From assembly GCA_945957305.1 (NCBI GenBank), contig CAMFLN010000208.1:1-6294 (forward strand): a stretch of 6,294 bases of DNA. Direction: 5' to 3'. Below, piece by piece: positions 1 to 5,615 of this stretch (position 1 is the stretch's first letter; each line of letters starts with the position of its first letter). Position numbers and translations under genes: made by a program. Origin of the DNA: an uncultured Planctomycetaceae bacterium. Its GTDB lineage: Bacteria; Planctomycetota; Planctomycetia; Pirellulales; JACPPG01. The notes under the pieces are model-generated. The model was not told where the DNA came from. It worked only from the letters and a program-made list of their open reading frames with translations, and ran no database searches.

Positions 1-225
1 GAGCCCCTCTTGCGTGCCAAAAATATCCGGTCGCTCCTGTTCGATGAGGGATTTCACGACCGGCCGGCGCGCGGGCCAGGCATTGGGCGGCGTATTGCTG
101 GCATAACGTAAGTTGAAAGTCATGACTTTCAGATCGCCGGTGTCGCTACCGTGCGCGGCGCTGCCCAGGCCGAGAAGCCCAGCGATCAATCCGCCCCACA
201 GAAAAACTTTTACCCCGCGCCGCAT
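1..225 (-). CDS. Exported endonuclease/exonuclease/phosphatase (EEP) family protein, N-terminal part
   Basis: The reverse strand opens with ATG at 225 and reads 75 codons without a stop to the window edge, so the 3' part of the gene is missing. Residues 1-28 look like a Sec signal peptide: MRRGVK, then a hydrophobic stretch FLWGGLIAGLLGLGSAA, with likely cleavage near AHG/SD. From residue 32 the sequence LKVMTFNLRY matches the first strand of the EEP (DNase I-like) fold, including the conserved Asn (N38). It continues through NAWPARRPVV to PDIFGTQEGL, whose Glu (E73) is the usual metal-binding Glu of the family. Family members are Mg2+-dependent phosphodiesterases or phosphatases acting on nucleic acids, phosphoinositides or sphingomyelin; the substrate cannot be told from this fragment. 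Full-length relatives are roughly 270-300 residues, so about a quarter is visible. GGAGG lies 6 bases upstream of the ATG. The gene is divergent from the amidase. Confidence 0.87.
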   Translation of the reverse strand, partial: MRRGVKVFLWGGLIAGLLGLGSAAHGSDTGDLKVMTFNLRYASNTPPNAWPARRPVVKSLIEQERPDIFGTQEGL

Positions 226-231
226 ATTCCG

Positions 232-236
232 CCTCC
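232..236 (-). promoter_or_regulatory. Shine-Dalgarno site of the EEP gene
   Basis: On the minus strand the sequence reads AAGCGGAGGCGGAATATG. The GGAGG core sits 6 bases before the ATG at 225. This good match at standard spacing fixes the start codon of the partial EEP gene, and the signal peptide that follows supports it. Confidence 0.55.
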
Positions 237-404
237 GCTTCCTCGTTGGTTATCGATCGTACTTAGCGTCATGACATCTGACAGTTCGGTCGCACCATCA
301 TAAGTTCCCGAGTCACCGGTTACCAAACGCACGTCGAGAAACAAGACACGCTTCAAGGCTGCGAACCTCGCTGGCACGAGAGGCAACCACTCGAGCAGCG
401 GGTG

Positions 405-433
405 CTCTCAAGGGCCCTCCGTCCGATTACAAT
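405..433 (+). promoter_or_regulatory. Possible sigma-70-type promoter for the amidase gene
   Basis: TACAAT at 428-433 matches the TATAAT -10 consensus at 5 of 6 positions. A 17-base spacer separates it from CTCTCA at 405-410, which matches TTGACA at only 3 of 6. Transcription would start near 440, leaving a leader of about 40 bases. The -35 is poor, and an AT-rich hexamer in GC-rich DNA is only weak evidence. The rest of the divergent intergenic stretch (226-480) shows no repeat, riboswitch or RNA gene that I can recognise. Confidence 0.2.
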
Positions 434-480
434 GCGGAGACGTTCTGCAACTGCATTGCTTCCTGCCGGTGAAACTTCCC

Positions 481-1854
481 ATGCAGAGTCAGGAATTGCC
501 CACGATTCACGGTGCCGGTGACGCGCTGCGTTCCGGCCGTACTACAGCACGCGCCCTGGTCGATGCTTGTCTTGCGCGGATCGAACGGTTCGAGGAGCAA
601 GTGCACGCCTGGGTCCTGGTCGATGCAGCAGGAGCGCGGCGTGAAGCGGCGCGGCTCGACGAAGAGTTAGCGGCCGGCCGGCGGCGTGGCCCACTGCATG
701 GCATTCCGTTAGGGATCAAGGACATCATTGACGTCGCTGGCTGGCCGACTCTGGCGGGTTCGCGCTTGCGCGCCGGCCACGTTGCACAGCAGGATGCGCC
801 GGTCGTCGCCAGGCTGCGCGAGGCGGGAGCCATCATCCTCGGCAAAACGGTGACGACCGAGTTTGCCAGCTTTGATCCCCCCCCCACGCGCAATCCCTGG
901 AACCTCGCCCGCACGCCGGCCGGTTCCAGCAGCGGGTCGGCCGCGGCGGTCGCCTTGGGAATGTGCATCGCCGCGATGGGCTCGCAGACAGGCGGATCGA
1001 TCACACGTCCTGCGGCATACTGTGGCGTGGCCGGCTGTAAGCCGAGCTATGGGCGTGTCAGCTTATCCGGCATCTTGCCGCTCAGCTTTCATCTCGACCA
1101 TCCTGGTCCACTTGCCCGCGACGTGACCGATCTGGCGATCATGCTTGCGGCCATTGCCGGCTACGACGCCAATGATCCCATATCGGTTGACGTACCGGCG
1201 AGCAACTACGCCGCGGAACCGGCCCGCGACACACCTCCGCGGCTCGCGGTGCTGGGTGGCTTCTTTGCCGCGGCGGCGGCGCCGGACGTGCGGCAATCCG
1301 TGGACGCCGCGCTAGCCCGATTGGCCGCGGGAGGCGCCACAGTGGAACGGATCATGCCCCCGGCCAGTTTTGCCGACGTGATCGCGAATCACCGCAGCAT
1401 CATGGCCATCGACGCCGCAAAACATCATCGCGAAAACTTTCCCGCACGCCGCGCCGAGTATGGCCCCTGTATCGCGGCGCTCATGGACGAGGGACTGGCC
1501 ACGAAACTCGTCGACTACGCCGCAGCACTTGAGCATCAAATGCTTTTTTCTCGCGAGTTGGCGCGGCAGCTTGAGGGATTCGATGCCCTGGTCACTCCGG
1601 CCACAACCACCACGGCTCCCGGCCTGGAAACGACGGGAGATCCACGTTTCAACGCTCCGTTCAGCTATGCCGGTTTGCCGACTGTTTGCTTCCCCTGCGG
1701 GTTATCCGCGGTCGATCAAATGCCGGTCGGCTTGCAATTCATCGGGCGCCGCTGGGGTGAAGGTCCCCTGCTTTCCACCGCGCAGTGGTGCGAACGGACC
1801 TTAGGCTTCGCCGCCGTTCCACCGCTGCTCGCCGAGTTCGCCCAGGTCGGTTAG
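481..1854 (+). CDS. Amidase-signature (AS) family amidase
   Basis: This is a 457-residue serine amidase hydrolysing a carboxamide to a carboxylate and ammonia or amine. It is related to GatA, but no gatB or gatC is nearby and it is not assigned to tRNA amidation. The Ser-cisSer-Lys triad is complete: K80 in GIPLGIKD, the cis-Ser S149 in AGSSSGSAA, and the nucleophile S173 in GSQTGGSI. The last ~90 residues carry the usual C-terminal elements: FDALVTPAT, a NLP-like AGLPTVCFPCG, and MPVGLQFIGR. The Asp common in the GSDTGGS motif is Gln here. No signal peptide is visible, so the enzyme is probably cytosolic, unlike its neighbours. I chose ATG 481 because GGTGA lies 8 bases upstream. An in-frame GTG at 469 would add four residues (MKLP) but has no Shine-Dalgarno site. 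Codons 133-135 are a run of nine C (877-885), with the frame intact. The substrate is unknown. Confidence 0.93.
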   Translation: MQSQELPTIHGAGDALRSGRTTARALVDACLARIERFEEQVHAWVLVDAAGARREAARLDEELAAGRRRGPLHGIPLGIKDIIDVAGWPTLAGSRLRAGHVAQQDAPVVARLREAGAIILGKTVTTEFASFDPPPTRNPWNLARTPAGSSSGSAAAVALGMCIAAMGSQTGGSITRPAAYCGVAGCKPSYGRVSLSGILPLSFHLDHPGPLARDVTDLAIMLAAIAGYDANDPISVDVPASNYAAEPARDTPPRLAVLGGFFAAAAAPDVRQSVDAALARLAAGGATVERIMPPASFADVIANHRSIMAIDAAKHHRENFPARRAEYGPCIAALMDEGLATKLVDYAAALEHQMLFSRELARQLEGFDALVTPATTTTAPGLETTGDPRFNAPFSYAGLPTVCFPCGLSAVDQMPVGLQFIGRRWGEGPLLSTAQWCERTLGFAAVPPLLAEFAQVG

Positions 1855-1877
1855 GATATTTCGCGGACTCGTTCCCG

Positions 1878-1894
1878 CCGCCGGCCGTTGGCGG
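1878..1894 (+). terminator. Weak hairpin after the amidase gene
   Basis: CCGCC (1878-1882) and GGCGG (1890-1894) form a 5-bp GC stem around a 7-base loop, 23 bases after the amidase stop codon. No T-tract follows, so this is not a standard intrinsic terminator. It could be chance in GC-rich DNA, or a minor attenuator between the amidase and the ceramidase-like gene. Nothing else is recognisable in 1855-1962. Confidence 0.17.
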
Positions 1895-1972
1895 ACTGGC
1901 CGAGGTCCCGTCTCGATTGTTCTCCAAGACAGCTAAATCCACCGTTCGCACTGTCAGCATCAAGAGGGTTTC

Positions 1973-3421
1973 ATGTCCGCTTTGCGTTTCGTTCGCCTGC
2001 GCGTTTTGTTGCCTGTCGGCCTTTCGATGCAGGCCGCTCTGCTTTGTATCCAACTCTCGATCCCTGCGGTGCAGGCGGCCGACACGTTGAAAGTAGGCTT
2101 CGCCTCGGCCGACGTTACCCCGGACACCAAGGGAGCGGCCCCTGTCTGGATTGCCGGCTATGGCCAGAATCGGCGCGCGACCGGCGTCCATGATCCCTTG
2201 TTCGCCCGGGCTGTCGTATTCAACGACGGAGTGAAGAAGATCGCGCTCGTGGTCGTCGATGTGGTAGGCATCCAATACCCGACAACGCAGGAAATTCGCC
2301 GCCAACTCGACGGCTTTGACTATGTGCTCGTGGCTAGTACACACAACCACGAGGGCCCCGATGTGCTGGGGTTGTGGGGACCGAGTCCTTTCAAATCGGG
2401 AGTCGATCCCGCCTATTTGCAACTAGTCGTTGACCGCACGGTCGCAGCGGTGCGTAAAGCGGATGCCGCGGCGCAGCCCGCCACCGGCGCCTACGGCACG
2501 GCAGATGATGAAACATTGCTGCGCGATAGCCGTCAGCCGCATGTTCCGGACGGCGTCATACGCACCGTGAAAATCCTGAGCGCGGAGGGTAAACCGGCCG
2601 GCCTGATCGTACAGTGGAGCTGCCATCCCGAGGCGTTAGGCAGTGACAATACGCTGCTCACCGCGGATTTTCCCTGGCAAACCGTCAAGCGCCTGGAAGA
2701 AAAGTACCACTGCCCCGTGGTGTACTTCAGCGGCGCCGTGGGCGGACTGATGACAACTCCCTCGAACCGCTACCGCGAGTCGCGCAATATTCCCGACGCG
2801 ACGTTCGAATATGCCGAAGCCTACGGCAACGAAGTGGCTGATCTGGCGATCAAGGCTATCGAATCTTCGCAGCCGCTTCAGCTCGCTCCCCTGGCTTTCG
2901 CCGCCAAGCCGATTAGCGTGCCGCTGGAAAACCCGCTGTACCGCGTGGCACAAATGGCCGGCATCCTGAAGCGCGAAGGGCATGCCTGGAGCGGCGACTT
3001 CGAAGTCATCGGCGGACCGATCAAAGGGGACTCGGGCACGATGGTGGCGGGCCTGAGCGAAGTGGCTTACCTGCGATTCGGCCAGTTGCATATTGCCGGG
3101 ATCCCCGGCGAGATTTATCCCGAGCTGGTGTATGGCAAGTTTCAGGAACCGGCCGATCCAAACGCCGATTTTCCGGACGCGCCGCTCGAGAAGCCGGTTA
3201 TGAAACTATTGCCCGGCGATAAGACGCTACTCATCGGCCTGGCCAATGACGAGCTGGGCTACATCATCCCCAAGCGCCAGTGGGACAACGTAGCGCCGTT
3301 CGCCTATGGTCGCAAGAAGAGCCAATACGGCGAAGAAAACAGTTGCGGTCCCCTAATGGCCGGCATTCTGTTGGGCGCTCTGGAACATCGCGTCAACGAA
3401 CTGGCGCCCCCCAAGAAGTAA
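1973..3421 (+). CDS. Exported neutral/alkaline ceramidase-like protein (N-terminal domain only)
   Basis: The product has 482 residues with a Sec signal peptide: MSALRFVRLR, a hydrophobic core at about 11-30, and cleavage near AVQA/AD at 35-36. The mature part begins LKVGFASADVTPD, typical of the neutral/alkaline non-lysosomal ceramidase N-terminal domain (Pfam PF04734 family). Likely zinc ligands by family comparison are H124/H126 in STHNHEGPD, H218 in WSCHPEALG, E380 in GIPGEIYPE and Y430 in ELGYIIP. Classical ceramidases carry a GDxSP motif with the Ser nucleophile; here the matching region (251-263) reads YFSGAVGGLMTTP with no such Ser. The C-terminal Ig-like domain of full ceramidases (about 650-780 residues) is absent. 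It is probably a secreted or periplasmic Zn-dependent hydrolase, but true ceramidase activity is doubtful. The start ATG has GAGG 5 bases upstream (AAGAGGG, 1962-1968). It lies 118 bases after the amidase, on the same strand. Confidence 0.87.
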   Translation: MSALRFVRLRVLLPVGLSMQAALLCIQLSIPAVQAADTLKVGFASADVTPDTKGAAPVWIAGYGQNRRATGVHDPLFARAVVFNDGVKKIALVVVDVVGIQYPTTQEIRRQLDGFDYVLVASTHNHEGPDVLGLWGPSPFKSGVDPAYLQLVVDRTVAAVRKADAAAQPATGAYGTADDETLLRDSRQPHVPDGVIRTVKILSAEGKPAGLIVQWSCHPEALGSDNTLLTADFPWQTVKRLEEKYHCPVVYFSGAVGGLMTTPSNRYRESRNIPDATFEYAEAYGNEVADLAIKAIESSQPLQLAPLAFAAKPISVPLENPLYRVAQMAGILKREGHAWSGDFEVIGGPIKGDSGTMVAGLSEVAYLRFGQLHIAGIPGEIYPELVYGKFQEPADPNADFPDAPLEKPVMKLLPGDKTLLIGLANDELGYIIPKRQWDNVAPFAYGRKKSQYGEENSCGPLMAGILLGALEHRVNELAPPKK

Positions 3422-3559
3422 AGCCACTCCGCGACTGCTTCCAGAAATCCCCTCACTGCCAGAAACGGGCCAGGCAATGCCAACGTGTACATCGCCTAAC
3501 ACTGCTTTGCCCTATACGAACCGCTAAATCCAACAACCGCCGATCGGAGATCAGCGAAC

Positions 3560-5518
3560 ATGCCGCACCGCGTGACGTACCTGATTTGCTTGGGGGTCTT
3601 CACTGCCACCATGCTCGCGCCCTGGCGGGCGCCGGCAGACGAACCGGCCGATCCCAATCGCCCCGCGGCGATCGCCACCTCCGGCGTGCCTGTGGTGCCA
3701 CCCGAACTGATCGACCGATTGACGCAATATCAAAACATGCGCACCGCCGAGTTCCTGGGCTGGTCCGAAGAGCCTGGCGACGCGGCCGGCATTCTCATTC
3801 GCACGCGTTTCGGCAACTCGGTGCAGTTGCACCGGGTATACACGCCGGGCGGGCGGCGCGAACAGATCACGTTCTTCGACGAGCCGTGCACAGGTCGCTT
3901 TATTCCCACCGCCAAGGACGGCGCCCTGTTGCTGTCGATGAGCAAGGGAGGCAACGAAAACGAGCAGGTCTATTACTTTGACCGCGCCGCGTTCAAAACC
4001 ACGCTGTTGACCGATGGCAAGTCGCGCAATCTCCTGGGGCCGGTCGAGCACAACGGCGCGCGGATGATCGTCAACAGCAACCGGCGCAATGGCCGCGATA
4101 CAGACGTCTACATTGCGGACACACGCAAGGCCGACAGCCTGCAACTGCTGTACGAAACATCCGGCGAATACTGGGTGGCCACCGATTGGTCGCTCGACGG
4201 CAGCCAATTGTTGATGAATCGTTACGTGTCGATCAATGAATCGTATCCCGCACTGTTCGATGTCGCTGCCAAGCAGCTGAAGCCCTTGCCGATTCCCGCC
4301 GAGGGAAAAGTTTCGTTCGGTACGCTCGTGTTCGCCAAAGATGGCCGATCGGCGTACGTGACATGTGACGCCAAGGGGGAGTTTCTGCAGTTGGCCCGGC
4401 TCGACCTGTCGACCAACAAGTACGAATGGCTCAGCGAAGATATTCCCTGGGACGTCGCTGATGTCATCGTTGACCCGACAACCGGCGCGGTCGCCTTTAC
4501 GATCAACGAGGACGGAGCCAGTCGTCTGTTCCTGCTCGAAGAAAAGGGAAGGCGTGAAATAAAGTTACCCCTGGGCATCGCGAGCGGCGTCGAGTTCTCG
4601 CCCGACGGTAGCCAGCTGGGTTTCACCCTCGCCCGCCCCGATGCGCCGGCCGACGCCTACAGCTGCCGGCTGGCCGATGGCACGCTGACGCGCTGGACGT
4701 TCAGCGAAGTCGGCGGATTGAATCCAGCTTCGTTCGTCGCTCCCGAGCGCATTCAATTCCCCACATTCGATGGCCGTCAGATCCCTGCTTACTTCTACAA
4801 GCCGCGCACGGCGTCGGCCGACAAACGTGCGGCCGTGCTGATCAACATTCATGGCGGGCCCGAAGGTCAGTATCGCCCTCTGTTTTCCGGGATCACGCAG
4901 TACCAGGTGAACGAAATGGGCCTGGCCGTGATTTATCCCAACGTGCGCGGGTCGGCCGGTTACGGCAAAACTTATTTGCAACTGGACAACGCCGAAAAAC
5001 GCGAAGATAGCGTGCGCGATATTGGGGCGCTGCTGGATTGGATCAAAAGCCGGCCCGAGTTGGACGCGTCGCGCATCGCTGTGACCGGTGGTTCGTACGG
5101 CGGTTACATGGTGCTGGCCTCGCTGGTGAATTTCCCCGATCGCATAAAGGCCGGCATCGACATCGTCGGTATCGCCAACTTCATCACGTTTCTAGAACAC
5201 ACCAGCCCCTATCGGCAGGATCTGCGCCGCGCGGAATACGGCGACGAACGCAAGCCAGAAATGCGCGCCGTCTTCGAACAGATCAACCCTGCCGGGCGCG
5301 TCGACAAAATCAAGTCAGCGCTGCTGGTCGTGCATGGCGTCAACGATCCGCGCGTCCCCTTTTCCGAAGCGCAGCAGATTGCCGATCGCGTGCGCGCTTC
5401 AGGACGTTCGGTATGGACGGTCTACGCGGACAACGAAGGGCACGGCTTTGCCAAGAAAGACAACCGCGACTATTTGACCGCCGTCGAGTCACTTTTCCTG
5501 GGCGAAAACCTGAAATAG
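3560..5518 (+). CDS. Exported S9-family serine peptidase (prolyl oligopeptidase / acylaminoacyl-peptidase type)
   Basis: This 652-residue protein has the two-domain S9 layout. A signal peptide covers about 1-26 (hydrophobic VTYLICLGVFTATMLA, cleavage near APA/DE). A beta-propeller follows at about 60-390, with repeated blades such as DWSLDGSQLLMN and VEFSPDGSQLGF. The alpha/beta-hydrolase domain covers about 395-652. The catalytic triad is complete: S512 in TGGSYGGYM, D596 in HGVNDPRVP and H628 in NEGHGF. HGGP (431-434) and NVRGSAGYG (461-469) are the usual strand and oxyanion-region motifs of the S9C-like group. Such enzymes cleave short peptides that can enter the propeller, and here probably act in the periplasm. 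The length is normal and nothing looks broken. ATG 3560 has GGAG 10 bases upstream (3546-3549) and gives the signal peptide directly. The gene starts 138 bases after the ceramidase-like gene; that gap (3422-3559) shows no convincing promoter or terminator. The exact peptide specificity cannot be read from sequence. Confidence 0.95.
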   Translation: MPHRVTYLICLGVFTATMLAPWRAPADEPADPNRPAAIATSGVPVVPPELIDRLTQYQNMRTAEFLGWSEEPGDAAGILIRTRFGNSVQLHRVYTPGGRREQITFFDEPCTGRFIPTAKDGALLLSMSKGGNENEQVYYFDRAAFKTTLLTDGKSRNLLGPVEHNGARMIVNSNRRNGRDTDVYIADTRKADSLQLLYETSGEYWVATDWSLDGSQLLMNRYVSINESYPALFDVAAKQLKPLPIPAEGKVSFGTLVFAKDGRSAYVTCDAKGEFLQLARLDLSTNKYEWLSEDIPWDVADVIVDPTTGAVAFTINEDGASRLFLLEEKGRREIKLPLGIASGVEFSPDGSQLGFTLARPDAPADAYSCRLADGTLTRWTFSEVGGLNPASFVAPERIQFPTFDGRQIPAYFYKPRTASADKRAAVLINIHGGPEGQYRPLFSGITQYQVNEMGLAVIYPNVRGSAGYGKTYLQLDNAEKREDSVRDIGALLDWIKSRPELDASRIAVTGGSYGGYMVLASLVNFPDRIKAGIDIVGIANFITFLEHTSPYRQDLRRAEYGDERKPEMRAVFEQINPAGRVDKIKSALLVVHGVNDPRVPFSEAQQIADRVRASGRSVWTVYADNEGHGFAKKDNRDYLTAVESLFLGENLK

Positions 5519-5520
5519 CA

Positions 5521-5539
5521 CGGCGGGCGAGCGTCGCCG
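5521..5539 (+). terminator. Short GC hairpin just after the S9 peptidase
   Basis: Three bases after the peptidase stop, GGCGA (5526-5530) and TCGCC (5534-5538) can pair around a 3-base loop. CGGCG (5521-5525) and CGCCG (5535-5539) offer an alternative pairing. There is no T-tract, so any terminator role is uncertain. The position, between two convergent genes, is where one would be expected. Confidence 0.22.
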
Positions 5540-5561
5540 AGAGTTGCGCTGTTGAACGGCT

Positions 5562-5615
5562 ACCTGGGTTTACGGCAGGTCCGTTTCGCGACCTGATCTA
5601 CGGCAGGTCCGTTTC
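5562..5615. repeat. Imperfect tandem repeat with nested CAGGTC/GACCTG hairpins at the convergent gene ends
   Basis: TACGGCAGGTCCGTTTC occurs exactly at 5571-5587 and again at 5599-5615. Each copy is preceded by ACCTG (5562-5566 and 5591-5595), so the unit is about 28 bases and appears twice with one indel. The array reads ACCTG, CAGGTC (5576-5581), GACCTG (5590-5595), CAGGTC (5604-5609). Neighbouring elements are inverted, giving two mutually exclusive 6-bp hairpins with 8-base loops: 5576-5595 and 5590-5609. The right copy encodes the last residues and stop of the RTX-like gene, and the left copy lies beyond that stop. The array may act as a bidirectional terminator or be a local duplication; no T-tract is present. 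Confidence 0.5.

Noticed and set aside
268..275. Palindrome GTCATGAC in the divergent intergenic region
   Set aside because: An 8-base palindrome alone is expected by chance; it has no second copy in the region and no regulator gene is present.
2040..2050. A lipoprotein-type signal peptide in the ceramidase-like protein (Cys25)
   Set aside because: The residues before Cys are AALL, so the small residue needed at -1 of a lipobox is missing; a signal peptidase I site further on fits better.
1739..2422. A 227-codon minus-strand open frame across the amidase end and the ceramidase-like start
   Set aside because: It is antisense to two well-supported genes, has no recognisable domain, and its sequence is Arg/His/Gly-rich as expected for a shadow frame in GC-rich coding DNA.
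3481..3530. TATACG (3513-3518) as a -10 element ahead of the S9 peptidase
   Set aside because: It matches only 4 of 6 consensus positions and no -35-like hexamer lies at 16-18 bases upstream.
3280..3981. A 233-codon plus-strand open frame bridging the ceramidase-like and S9 genes
   Set aside because: It overlaps both genes out of frame, and its composition (Arg/Ser/His-rich) is not protein-like.
3551..4207. A 218-codon minus-strand open frame opposite the start of the S9 peptidase
   Set aside because: It lies opposite the signal peptide and first propeller blades of a clear peptidase and shows no domain; treated as a shadow frame.
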